Source of the DNA: Acetomicrobium thermoterrenum DSM 13490
GTDB taxonomy: Bacteria > Synergistota > Synergistia > Synergistales > Acetomicrobiaceae
DNA length: 64,000 nucleotides
Direction: 5' to 3'
NCBI RefSeq assembly: GCF_900107215.1
Contig: NZ_FNPD01000007.1
Span: 62,001-126,000 of the forward strand
The position numbers and the translations under genes are program-made. Position 1 is the stretch's first letter. Every line of letters starts with the position of its first letter. The notes below the pieces were generated by a model. It saw only the letters and a list, made by a program, of their open reading frames with translations. It was not told the origin of the DNA and made no database searches. Below are positions 1-8,114 of the stretch, one piece after another.

Positions 1-1
1 T

Positions 2-142
2 AACGATGGGAAGGGCTATAAAGGCTATGTCATGAACAATGTAAATTATAAATATAGATTGCAGGGTAACAGCAAGGATGTAGTCCAAGGTCTTTGTCAA
101 GATAAGAGCAAGGGCGACCAATGTACTTTTGGCTCGCATTGA
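2..142 (+). CDS. possible 3' end of a gene cut by the window edge
   Basis: One frame is open from the window start to a TGA at 140-142, giving 46 residues rich in Asn, Lys, Gly, Tyr and Asp with two Cys near the end. It contains no recognisable motif and no start codon with a ribosome binding site, so it may be the C-terminus of a gene starting upstream. It could equally be a chance open frame, since 46 codons is short. About 65 bases separate it from the following transporter operon. Confidence 0.25.
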   Translation, partial: NDGKGYKGYVMNNVNYKYRLQGNSKDVVQGLCQDKSKGDQCTFGSH

Positions 143-209
143 CCGGCATTGCATGAATTCATTATAATAATTTCAAGTTTGATTGAGTCATAAATAGATT
201 AGGAGAGTG

Positions 210-1250
210 ATGAGGATGAGGCGCGCAGTTATCTGTTTGCTTATCATGGTCTCTATATTGGCTTTATCAGGGCCTGCACTGGCAGAGACGCTGACGGTGA
301 AGATGTCTTACAACGGCCCACCCGACGAGGTTAATAACGCTGTCCACTATTACGCCGTTAATTTTAAAAAGCTAGTAGAGGACAAACTTGAGGGCAAGAT
401 AAAGATCGAGCTTTATCCCGACAGCCAGCTGGGCACTGAAGAGGAACGCATGGAGCTTTTGACGAAGAGCGGGCTTAACCAACCCATCATAAATGTTGCG
501 TCATATGCCGGCATGGCCCCCCTTTTACCCGAACTTTATGCAGCTTCGATTCCCTTCATGTTCGACAGCTACAAGGCGGCCCACCAATTCTTCGACTCCG
601 GCAGATATTGGTCAAAGGTAAAAGAGGAGTTCAAAAAACGCACTGGCGCCGTTCTGCTGGAGGCCGTAGAAGAGGGTGGGTTTCTTGCCTTTACCAACTC
701 AAAGCGCGAGATTAAAAGCCCCGACGACTTTAAGGGACTTAAATTCAGGGCAATGGACGAAGGCCAGGTGATACTTTACAAAGCCTTTGGCGCAAGCGGC
801 ATACCCATCCCATGGACGGAGCTTTATATGGCCTTAAAAACAGGCGTCGTCGACGGCCAGATGAACCCCGCCACCTACATCATCATAGGAAGCCTTTACG
901 AGGTCCAAAAATATATGACTTTGGCCAACATTCAGTATTCAGACCAATTTTTGGTGGTAAACGGCGATCTTTTTGACGGACTGCCCGAAGCCGAGCAAAA
1001 GGCCATAGCCGAAGCCGCCCATCAGGCCAACGTGATGACCAGAGAAATGGTCGAGTCACAAGATGCAGAACAGATAAAGTTCCTCGAGGAAAAGGGGATG
1101 AAAGTTTATGCCCCAAACGAGGATGAAATGAACGCCTTTAGGGACAAAGGTCAGCCGGCTTACATAGAATGGCTAAAGACTACTGTTGACGAGGAATGGC
1201 TAAATATGGCTCTGGAAGACGCTAAGGCCGCAAATGAGGCCGTAAAGTAA
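210..1250 (+). CDS. TRAP transporter substrate-binding protein, DctP family
   Basis: Extracytoplasmic receptor of a tripartite ATP-independent periplasmic transporter; it delivers an organic acid or similar anion to the DctQM membrane subunits. A Sec signal peptide (basic start, hydrophobic stretch, cleavage near ALA-E at about residue 25) precedes a DctP fold. The family's ligand-carboxylate arginine is visible at about residue 180 (KFRAMDEG), followed by the signature ALKTGVVDGQMNP. The start is uncertain: a GTG at 207, ATG at 210 and ATG at 216 all follow AGGAG at 201-205; 210 is used here and the mature protein is unaffected. The next gene begins 9 bases after the stop, so it is first in a dctPQM operon. 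The substrate cannot be read from sequence. Confidence 0.93.
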   Translation: MRMRRAVICLLIMVSILALSGPALAETLTVKMSYNGPPDEVNNAVHYYAVNFKKLVEDKLEGKIKIELYPDSQLGTEEERMELLTKSGLNQPIINVASYAGMAPLLPELYAASIPFMFDSYKAAHQFFDSGRYWSKVKEEFKKRTGAVLLEAVEEGGFLAFTNSKREIKSPDDFKGLKFRAMDEGQVILYKAFGASGIPIPWTELYMALKTGVVDGQMNPATYIIIGSLYEVQKYMTLANIQYSDQFLVVNGDLFDGLPEAEQKAIAEAAHQANVMTREMVESQDAEQIKFLEEKGMKVYAPNEDEMNAFRDKGQPAYIEWLKTTVDEEWLNMALEDAKAANEAVK

Positions 1251-1259
1251 GGACTAGGC

Positions 1260-1742
1260 ATGCCGAAGGATATTTTGCCCAAGTTGTCTGCGGCCATAGA
1301 GCGGGCATGCGCTTACGTCTCGTGCTCGCTCTTGGCCTTAAATATATGTGACATACTCACGGGAGTGGTCTCGCGGTATCTATTTCATACTTCCTTCATC
1401 TGGACGGAGGAGTTGGCGCGATACACGCTGATATGGATGGTCATGGTGGGGGCAAGCTGTGCACACCTTCGAGGAGATATGATGGCCATCGATTTCATCC
1501 TGCCCAGGCTTCCCATGAAGCTGCAGCGCATCTTCAACGTGCTCAAGTTCATCATAGGCGTTATCGTGCTGATATTGGTCGTTTATTTTGGAGCCCATAA
1601 TGCCATTGGAGCCTGGAACATGAGGACGATGGGCTTAAAAATCCCCAAAACCATACCGCTGCTTTCCCTGCCGGTGGGCCTTGGAATACTGCTCGTAGAG
1701 TTTGTCATCTACAGAAAAGACATGGGGGCGAACGAGAGATGA
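1260..1742 (+). CDS. TRAP transporter small permease, DctQ family
   Basis: Small membrane subunit of the TRAP transporter (160 residues, normal for the family). Four hydrophobic segments are visible, and the DctQ signature region reads FIWTEELARYTLIW near residue 43, where the EELARY core is typical. It begins 9 bases after the binding-protein stop, and its TGA overlaps the ATG of the large permease (ATGA at 1739-1742), which implies translational coupling. It acts in the inner membrane together with the DctM subunit encoded next. Confidence 0.92.
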   Translation: MPKDILPKLSAAIERACAYVSCSLLALNICDILTGVVSRYLFHTSFIWTEELARYTLIWMVMVGASCAHLRGDMMAIDFILPRLPMKLQRIFNVLKFIIGVIVLILVVYFGAHNAIGAWNMRTMGLKIPKTIPLLSLPVGLGILLVEFVIYRKDMGANER

Positions 1743-3028
1743 GTCTGCTTCTTTTACTGCTATTTTTCTTTTTTCTTATGTTAATAGGCCTTCCCCTTTA
1801 CCTTTCGCTCTTATCAGTTGCCTTTGCCGGGATAGCGGTATTGGGTGACGCATCACTTCTTCGCGTCGTAAGCCAGCAGCTCTTTGGCGGTATGGATTCC
1901 TTCACCCTGATGGCCATCCCATTTTTCGTCCTGGCCGGGTCTTTGATGAACAGGTCAGGTCTTACCGACAAGCTCATAGACTTTTCCAAGCTCTTAGTGG
2001 GCTCCATGCGCGGCGGATTGGGATATGTAAACATAGTTGCAGGGATAATACTGGCAGGCGTAAACGGGTCAGCAGCTGCAGATGCCTCTGCTCTCTCTTC
2101 GATCTTAATTCCGGCCATGAGAAAGGAAGGCTACAACCAAGGTTACGCTGCAGGCCTTACTGCCGCAAGCTCTCTCATTGGCCCCATAATACCTCCTTCG
2201 ATCTTCATGATCATTTATGCTTCCATGACAAATACGTCGATCGGCGGTCTTTTTGCAGCCGGCATCGTTCCGGGGTTGATTTTAGGCCTATCCTATGCTG
2301 TCATGAATTACTTCTATTCTTTCAGATACGGTGCTCCGATTTCGAGCGGAGAAGAAAGGTCGCAGGCAAAAAAGATACTAATTCAATCCATATCCGGCTT
2401 ACTTGCGCCGATAATCATCATCGGCGGCATAGTTACAGGCATAGTAACCCCGACGGAATCTGGGGCATTGGCTGCTGCTTACTGCCTCCTGGTAGGGCTG
2501 TTTTACACCAAAAGGCTCGACAAAAGGGGCATTTTCGAGGCACTTTACGAGACGGTGCGCACGACCAGCTCAATATTTCTGATAATGGGAGCAGCACAAG
2601 CGGTCGGCTGGCTGCTCAAATGGGAAAGAATACCACAGCAATTTGCGGGCTTGCTTGCCGAAGCAGGGTTGACTTCAAGCCCCGTCTTGCTCATGTTGAC
2701 CTTTAGCGCCATCATATTCGTGGTGGGTTGCTTCATGGAAGAAGTGGCGACACTTACCCTTCTTACGCCCATATTTTATCCGCTGGCCCTGCAGGCGGGC
2801 ATTGACCCGCTGCATTTTGGCATCGTCATGACGCTAAACGTCACCATTGCCCTGGTAACCCCTCCTATGGGTGCTTGTAACTACATCGTTTCTGCGGTGG
2901 GTAAGGTGCCTTTAAGTGAGGTATTGAAGTTCATATGGCCCTTTATAGCTGTCTCCCTTGTCGTATTATCTATGATCATATTGCTCCCGGGTCTAACAAT
3001 TTATGTTCCAAAATTACTGGGGCTTTAA
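1739..3028 (+). CDS. TRAP transporter large permease, DctM family
   Basis: Large membrane subunit that carries the ion-coupled transport path. The 429 residues contain about twelve hydrophobic segments and family landmarks: the AIPFFVLAGSLMNRSG stretch near residue 60, NGSAAADASA near 110, the IPPSI turn near 150, and VTPPMGACNY in the C-terminal half. The start overlaps the dctQ stop by four bases. It ends only 10 bases from the stop of a second, oppositely oriented dctM, and no clear terminator hairpin lies between them. Confidence 0.94.
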   Translation: MSLLLLLLFFFFLMLIGLPLYLSLLSVAFAGIAVLGDASLLRVVSQQLFGGMDSFTLMAIPFFVLAGSLMNRSGLTDKLIDFSKLLVGSMRGGLGYVNIVAGIILAGVNGSAAADASALSSILIPAMRKEGYNQGYAAGLTAASSLIGPIIPPSIFMIIYASMTNTSIGGLFAAGIVPGLILGLSYAVMNYFYSFRYGAPISSGEERSQAKKILIQSISGLLAPIIIIGGIVTGIVTPTESGALAAAYCLLVGLFYTKRLDKRGIFEALYETVRTTSSIFLIMGAAQAVGWLLKWERIPQQFAGLLAEAGLTSSPVLLMLTFSAIIFVVGCFMEEVATLTLLTPIFYPLALQAGIDPLHFGIVMTLNVTIALVTPPMGACNYIVSAVGKVPLSEVLKFIWPFIAVSLVVLSMIILLPGLTIYVPKLLGL

Positions 3029-3038
3029 TGAATTGACC

Positions 3039-4322
3039 TCAACGATTTAACATCCCCACCAACCACAGGGATAAACCAGGAATATTCGTTAGCAGAAGGA
3101 CACATAATATCATTGCAGCTATGAAGTAAAGTAGGTTCTTGGAGATCCTTTCAATGCTTTCCCCCGAGATGGCTGTAGCAACAAAGAGGTTAATGCCATA
3201 GGGAGGCGTAACAAAACCCACGGCAAGGTTTACGGTGAGAAACACCCCAAAATGGATAGGATCGACCCCAAGCTGTCTCATGATCGGAAGAAGTATCGGT
3301 GTAAGGATAATTACGGCAGGAATGTTATCGACGAAACATCCCATTATGAGCAGAAAGATATTGATTATAAGTAACGTTACCCAGGGCGTACTCGATATGT
3401 TAGAAAGCCATGAAGCGACAGTCGACGGTATTTGTGCCAATGCAAGATAGGAGGCGAAGGCCATGGAAAGCCCGATCATAAACTGCGTAACGCCGTTGAC
3501 CAGGGAGGAATCGAGCAAGCAATTGTATATTTTTTTCAGAGTGAGCTCTTTATACACGAATTTGCCGACGAAAAAAGCGTATACGACAGTTACAACAGCC
3601 GCCTCTGTAGGGGTAAAGATGCCGCCGTATATGCCACCTAAGACGATGACGGGTATGATCAAAGCCCACACGGCCTCTTTGAAGGCCCTGCCAATAGCCT
3701 TAAGGGAAGGCCTCTGGGCGCTTCCAAGGTATCCTTTTTTGCGGGAGATGATGTAGCATACTGTCATCAGGGCAATCCCCAATATTATTCCTGGTATGAT
3801 ACCGGCAATGAACATGTCCCCGATCGAAACTTGTGCGACGACACCATATATCACGAAGGGAATGCTTGGTGGGATTATAACGCCGATAGAACCGGCACAA
3901 GCCGTCAGGGCAGCGGCAAAACCGGAATCGTACCCTCTATCCCTCATCGCCGGTATCATAAAAGAGCCGATTGCGGAAACCGTTGCGGGGCCCGAACCTG
4001 AAATGGCAGCGAAGAACATGCAGGCCAACACGGTGACCATGGACAGCCCTCCCGTGACAAAACCGAGCAGGCTGTCGGCGAGGTTTACCAGTCGTCTGGA
4101 TATGCCTCCCTCAAGCATCAATGCACCTGCCAGTATAAAATAGGGGATCGCCAGGAGGGGAAAGGAATCGAGCCCGGTCACCGATTTTTGCGCCACTAAA
4201 ACGAGAGGGATATCCGTCGTTGTCGCAAGGCATATCGCAGTTGCCAGGCCTATCGTGACACCTATCGGGACGCTTAGCGATATGAAGATTATGAGGAGGG
4301 CGAACAGCAACAACGCTTCCAT
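3039..4322 (-). CDS. TRAP transporter large permease, DctM family (second system)
   Basis: Large permease of a second TRAP transporter, 427 residues, with about twelve membrane segments and the usual AIPYFILAGALMLEGG, GSGPATVSAIG, IPPSIPFVIYG and FVTPPYGINLF stretches. It is clearly diverged from the 1739-3028 protein, so it is not a recent tandem copy, and probably has a different substrate. Its ATG overlaps the TAA of the upstream dctQ by one base (TAATG). It is the last gene of a minus-strand dctPQM operon that converges with the first one. Confidence 0.94.
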   Translation of the reverse strand: MEALLLFALLIIFISLSVPIGVTIGLATAICLATTTDIPLVLVAQKSVTGLDSFPLLAIPYFILAGALMLEGGISRRLVNLADSLLGFVTGGLSMVTVLACMFFAAISGSGPATVSAIGSFMIPAMRDRGYDSGFAAALTACAGSIGVIIPPSIPFVIYGVVAQVSIGDMFIAGIIPGIILGIALMTVCYIISRKKGYLGSAQRPSLKAIGRAFKEAVWALIIPVIVLGGIYGGIFTPTEAAVVTVVYAFFVGKFVYKELTLKKIYNCLLDSSLVNGVTQFMIGLSMAFASYLALAQIPSTVASWLSNISSTPWVTLLIINIFLLIMGCFVDNIPAVIILTPILLPIMRQLGVDPIHFGVFLTVNLAVGFVTPPYGINLFVATAISGESIERISKNLLYFIAAMILCVLLLTNIPGLSLWLVGMLNR

Positions 4323-4822
4323 TAAAAGGCCTCCTCTTGCTTGAACTTACGAAATAACCCCGCCAGATCTTCAACTAAATGTATTAACATCAAAAAACAA
4401 CCCACAGGAACGGAGGCATAGGCGTAGCCCATAGGAATTCTCATTGCAGGTGAAAGTTGCCCGCTATTGAAGACATGAGTCGTAATCCGTGTTCCAGTAT
4501 AGGCTAGAAATATAGTAAATGAAAACCAGATTAGCGTAATAATAACTTCAAACATAACTTTCTTTTTGCCAGCAAATTTGTTAGGTAAAATTTCGACTCG
4601 GATATGGCTGCCTTTCTTGACGGCATAACTGGCTCCTATCCAGCATTGCCACAGGAAGATATATCTGGCAAGCTCTTCGCTCCATGTGAGCGAGTTCTGG
4701 AATACGTATCTCATTACAACCTGGAGAAATACTATGCAGACGCTTACCACCATGCTGCTGACGAGCAGATATTCTTCGAGCTTGTCGAACATTTTTAAAT
4801 TAAAGGCAAATGATTTCAACAT
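4322..4822 (-). CDS. TRAP transporter small permease, DctQ family (second system)
   Basis: Small membrane subunit, 166 residues from the ATG at 4822. That start is chosen because GGGGAGGA lies about 5 bases upstream; an in-frame ATG at 4861 would run back through an intercistronic hairpin and has no such site. Four hydrophobic segments are present, with the DctQ signature SLTWSEELARYIFLWQ near residue 45. It lies between the binding protein and the DctM gene, sharing one base with the latter. Confidence 0.9.
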   Translation of the reverse strand: MLKSFAFNLKMFDKLEEYLLVSSMVVSVCIVFLQVVMRYVFQNSLTWSEELARYIFLWQCWIGASYAVKKGSHIRVEILPNKFAGKKKVMFEVIITLIWFSFTIFLAYTGTRITTHVFNSGQLSPAMRIPMGYAYASVPVGCFLMLIHLVEDLAGLFRKFKQEEAF

Positions 4823-4841
4823 GAATTCCTCCCCGGAAAAC

Positions 4842-4872
4842 AAGAGGGGCCCTAAAGGCATGAGCCCCTCTT
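4842..4872 (-). terminator. hairpin between TRAP binding protein and permease genes
   Basis: Nine-base perfect arms (AAGAGGGGC at 4842-4850 and GCCCCTCTT at 4864-4872) enclose a 13-base loop in the gap between the dctP stop and the dctQ start. On the minus strand it is followed by the interrupted T-rich run CTTGTTTT. It looks like a partial terminator or a 3'-end stabiliser that would make the binding-protein message more abundant than the permease message. Confidence 0.6.
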
Positions 4873-4882
4873 AAATCTTGAT

Positions 4883-5878
4883 CTATTTTGCTACCTTTTC
4901 AGCTAGGGCGATGATGTCTTCTCCGATCTCGCCCTTGAACTGCTCGTAAATGGCGTGGGCCGCTTCAACGAAGGGCTTCTTCTGCTCGGGCGTGAGGTCG
5001 TTTATCTTCATACCCTTGTTTTGGAGTTCCACTATAAGTTCTTCCTCTTCCTGTGGCATGACTTCCCGATGTCTTGCTACAAACCTCCTTGCTCCTTCCT
5101 TTACGACTTCCTGCAACTCGGAGGGAAGGTTATCAATGAAGGACTTATTGGTCAAAATGTGAACGACGGAAAAGACATGTCCGGTCAGAGAACAGTATTT
5201 CTGTACTTCATAGAACCTGCTGTCGTGTATTAGGACTATGGGGTTTTCCTGACCATCTACGGTACCTTGCTGAAGGGCCGTGTAAAGCTCACCAAAGCTC
5301 ATAGGAGTGGGATTTGCCCCCAATTCTTTGAAGAAGGCTATATGCGGAGGCACTTCCATTGTCCTTATCTTCAGGCCTTTCAAATCCTCGGGACTGTAGA
5401 TAGGGCGTTTGTTGTTGGTAATGTGTCTGAAACCGTTTTCGAAATAGCCTAAATTCATCATGCCCGTTTTAAGCAATCTCTTGTCCAGCTCCTTGCCCAA
5501 CTCCCCGTCGAGCGCCTCAAATGCTGATTCCCTGGTCGTGAAAAGATATGGAAGTTCGACGACGTTGAAACTCTTCTCGAAACTGGCTGTAATGGACGTA
5601 ACGGGGAGGGCCATCTGAAGGATGCCCAATTGAACTGCTTCGGCCATCTCCCTGTCTCCACCCATCTGTGCATTGGGATATAGCTCGACCTTTATCCTAC
5701 CACCGGAATTCTCTTCCACGTATTTTTGAAAGACCTCCCTCATTAGGACACAGTCGGGATGGCTTTCGGGCTGAATGGTTCCCACCTTGATCGTGTAGTC
5801 AGCTGCAGATGCGCAAAAGGCGAAAAAGAACAAAAACATCGCTGCCATTGATAAACTCAACCACCGCTTAAAGCTCAT
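4883..5878 (-). CDS. TRAP transporter substrate-binding protein, DctP family (second system)
   Basis: Periplasmic receptor of the second TRAP transporter, 331 residues. A signal peptide ends at about residue 26 (CASAA-D). Binding residues of the family are visible: Arg151 in FENGFRHITN, Arg172 in LKIRTMEVP, and the ALQQGTVDGQENP signature near 205-217. GGGGGAG lies just upstream of the ATG. Only distantly similar to the DctP at 210-1250. First gene of its operon, separated from the permeases by a strong hairpin. Confidence 0.94.
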   Translation of the reverse strand: MSFKRWLSLSMAAMFLFFFAFCASAADYTIKVGTIQPESHPDCVLMREVFQKYVEENSGGRIKVELYPNAQMGGDREMAEAVQLGILQMALPVTSITASFEKSFNVVELPYLFTTRESAFEALDGELGKELDKRLLKTGMMNLGYFENGFRHITNNKRPIYSPEDLKGLKIRTMEVPPHIAFFKELGANPTPMSFGELYTALQQGTVDGQENPIVLIHDSRFYEVQKYCSLTGHVFSVVHILTNKSFIDNLPSELQEVVKEGARRFVARHREVMPQEEEELIVELQNKGMKINDLTPEQKKPFVEAAHAIYEQFKGEIGEDIIALAEKVAK

Positions 5879-5973
5879 ACATTACTCCCCCTTATGATGT
5901 ATTTCATTGTGATAGAATATAACACATTTATCGGAATTCTAGAATAGTATTTTAAGGGAGTGTGTAACTTACA

Positions 5974-6018
5974 ATACGTGGCCTAGCAAGTGGAAATTGA
6001 GTTTGCTAGGCCACGTAT
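5974..6018 (-). terminator. 16-bp perfect inverted repeat between the hydrolase and dctP
   Basis: Arms ATACGTGGCCTAGCAA (5974-5989) and its exact complement (6003-6018) enclose a 13-base loop. It lies 16 bases after the stop of the minus-strand hydrolase gene and about 95 bases upstream of the dctP start. There is no good T run, so a factor-assisted terminator or RNA stabiliser fits as well as an intrinsic terminator. It could also be a binding site for a dctP regulator. Confidence 0.55.
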
Positions 6019-6034
6019 ATGCTAACGCAATACT

Positions 6035-6877
6035 CTACTTTGCGAATATCTCGTTGAAAAATGCCTTCATGGCTTCGAAGGAGCGCCTTTCCGATATTGG
6101 ATTGTAGGCAACGCCAATTTCAGGGTTATTGCCCGCATTCGGGTTAGTAAAACTGTGTACTGTATTGCCATAGAAGATCATCTGCCAATCAACGTTAGCG
6201 CTTCTCATTTCTTCCTGGAAGGCAATTACCTGCTCCATTGGGACCATTGGGTCATCGGCACCATGCAGGACTAAAATTGACCCCTTGATATTTTTAGCAT
6301 CATCCGGGTTTGGCGTGTCGAGATTTCCGTGAAAGCTTATGGCTCCTCTAATTGGCGCTCCGCTCCTTGCAAGCTCAAGCGATGCTCCTCCGCCGAAGCA
6401 ATATCCCATGGTCGCTATGCGTTCGGGATCTACAAGAGGATGATTTTGGAGCACCGAAAGGGCCGCCTGACCCCTTTCCCTCAATAAATTCCTGTCGCTT
6501 CTAAACTTCCCTGCCAACTGTGCTGCTTCATCTGCGTTTTTGGGCCTCACGCCCTTACCGTAGATGTCGGCGGCGAAAGCGACATAACCCAGCTCTGCTA
6601 TTTGTCTGGCCCTCATCTTCTCGTATTCCGACAAACCCATCCATTCGTGAATTATGATGACCCCTGGACGTTTGTCTTTGACGGATTCCTCGTAGACCAA
6701 ATAGCCCTCAAGTACAGTATCTTCGTGGTTGTATGTTATTATCTCTTCTTTCAACGTCTGAGCCCCCTCCGCTCGTTGCAGTAAAGGATTAGTACCTGCC
6801 AATGCGGGCAGCAAAGCAACGATCAAAAACAGACAGATCGTTGCAAATGCAATTGAAATTCCTTTATCTGACATCAT
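6035..6877 (-). CDS. exported dienelactone hydrolase family protein
   Basis: Alpha/beta hydrolase of the dienelactone hydrolase family, 280 residues. The triad is readable: nucleophile Cys160 in GYCFGGG, Asp in HGADDPMVP (208/209) and His241 in VHSF. A hydrophobic N-terminus (residues 8-28) looks like a signal peptide or anchor, so the enzyme probably acts outside the cytoplasm, unlike classical dienelactone hydrolases. Two adjacent ATGs (6877, 6874) follow GGGGG; either would serve. It is transcribed alone, with a large inverted repeat after the stop. The substrate is unknown; family members hydrolyse lactones and small esters. Confidence 0.85.
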   Translation of the reverse strand: MMSDKGISIAFATICLFLIVALLPALAGTNPLLQRAEGAQTLKEEIITYNHEDTVLEGYLVYEESVKDKRPGVIIIHEWMGLSEYEKMRARQIAELGYVAFAADIYGKGVRPKNADEAAQLAGKFRSDRNLLRERGQAALSVLQNHPLVDPERIATMGYCFGGGASLELARSGAPIRGAISFHGNLDTPNPDDAKNIKGSILVLHGADDPMVPMEQVIAFQEEMRSANVDWQMIFYGNTVHSFTNPNAGNNPEIGVAYNPISERRSFEAMKAFFNEIFAK

Positions 6878-7054
6878 ATCGACCCCCTTTTTTGAGTAAA
6901 CCGCTTATTTGTATTTATTTTAAATTATATGATGTAATTGTAAAGGGTAGGTCCTCAATTGATACGTCTTTCTGAGGCACATCAAAATCCTTATAACTAT
7001 TTTTGAGAATTCATTTATTTAATTAATCGAATAATGATTGAGTTTCATTTTCAC

Positions 7055-7083
7055 TTGACATATACGATGCTCGGTTATATTAT
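7055..7083 (+). promoter_or_regulatory. sigma-70 type promoter of the peptide transport operon
   Basis: A perfect -35 box TTGACA (7055-7060) is followed after 17 bases by TATTAT (7078-7083), five of six matches to the -10 consensus. Transcription would start at about 7090, directly at a 20-bp palindrome, with the first gene 40 bases further on. Confidence 0.7.
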
Positions 7084-7089
7084 TTCATA

Positions 7090-7109
7090 AGCGGATATAT
7101 ATATCCGCT
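7090..7109. promoter_or_regulatory. 20-bp perfect palindrome at the predicted transcription start
   Basis: The half-site AGCGGATATA is followed immediately by its exact reverse complement, giving a 20-bp palindrome without a spacer, 6 bases downstream of the -10 box. Position and symmetry suit an operator for a dimeric repressor covering the +1 site. As RNA it would be an unstable AU-rich hairpin ending 4 bases before the ribosome binding site GGGAGGT. Confidence 0.6.
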
Positions 7110-7128
7110 AAGTGGGAGGTGCGCCTTA

Positions 7129-8094
7129 GTGGGAATTCCGCTACTGGATGTGAGAAATCTGAAGACCTACTTTTACATCGAAGATAGCGTAATCACAGCG
7201 GTAGATTCAGTTAGTTTCGTCGTTCAAGAAGGAGAAACACTGGGCATAGTCGGCGAGTCAGGTTCTGGCAAAAGCGTGACAGCCCTTTCTATCATGCGCT
7301 TGATACAATCGCCTCCTGCAAAGATCGTCGATGGAAAGATATTATTTAAAGGCGAAGATCTTTTGCTTAAAAGCGAAGACGAAATGAGACGGATTCGCGG
7401 AAATGAGATTTCCATGATCTTCCAGGAACCGATGACTTCCTTAAACCCCGTTCTTACCATTGGAGCTCAAATTTCCGAAGCTATAATGCTTCATGAAGGA
7501 GCATCCAAAAAAGAGGCACTGGAAAAAAGCGAGCATCTGTTGCGCCTTTGCAAAGTCTCCCTGCCCAAAAAGCGTTTGCGCCAATATCCTCATGAACTTA
7601 GCGGCGGCATGAGGCAGCGTGCCATGATCGCCATGGCCTTGGCCTGTAATCCAAGCCTCCTGATAGCAGATGAACCGACAACGGCCTTAGACGTAACGGT
7701 TCAGGCCCAAATTCTAGATTTAATACTTGAACTTCAGAAAAGAATGGGGACTGCGGTATTGTTTATTACCCACGACTTGGGAGTAATCAATGAGGTGGCG
7801 GATAATGTTGCCGTAATGTACTGTGGACGTATCGTCGAATACGGACCTACGAAGGATGTTTTGAGACACCCCCTTCATCCCTATACGAAAGGCCTTCTTG
7901 CCTCTCTGCCCACCATAAAGGGACCAAGGAAGCCATTGAAGTCCATCAAAGGCAGCGTGCCATCTCCTCAAGAGATACTCTCAGGTTGTCGATTTGCACC
8001 GCGTTGTGATTATGCCTCAGATCGTTGCGTACATACCGAACCAACGCTATCGAAGGTGGACGATCGTCTTGTTCGATGTTACAACATCCCGTGA
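7129..8094 (+). CDS. dppD: peptide ABC transporter ATP-binding protein, DppD/OppD type
   Basis: First of two ATPases powering a dipeptide/oligopeptide importer. Walker A GESGSGKS lies near residue 43, the signature LSGGMRQR near 160, Walker B LLIADEPT near 178 and the H-loop His near 212. The C-terminal oligopeptide/dipeptide extension carries the cysteines CRFAPRCDYASDRC, which in this family can hold an iron-sulfur cluster. The GTG start has GGGAGGT 8 bases upstream. First gene of the operon; the second ATPase follows 20 bases after its stop. Confidence 0.93.
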   Translation: MGIPLLDVRNLKTYFYIEDSVITAVDSVSFVVQEGETLGIVGESGSGKSVTALSIMRLIQSPPAKIVDGKILFKGEDLLLKSEDEMRRIRGNEISMIFQEPMTSLNPVLTIGAQISEAIMLHEGASKKEALEKSEHLLRLCKVSLPKKRLRQYPHELSGGMRQRAMIAMALACNPSLLIADEPTTALDVTVQAQILDLILELQKRMGTAVLFITHDLGVINEVADNVAVMYCGRIVEYGPTKDVLRHPLHPYTKGLLASLPTIKGPRKPLKSIKGSVPSPQEILSGCRFAPRCDYASDRCVHTEPTLSKVDDRLVRCYNIP

Positions 8095-8114
8095 AGTGAG
8101 AGAGGAATGATTTC

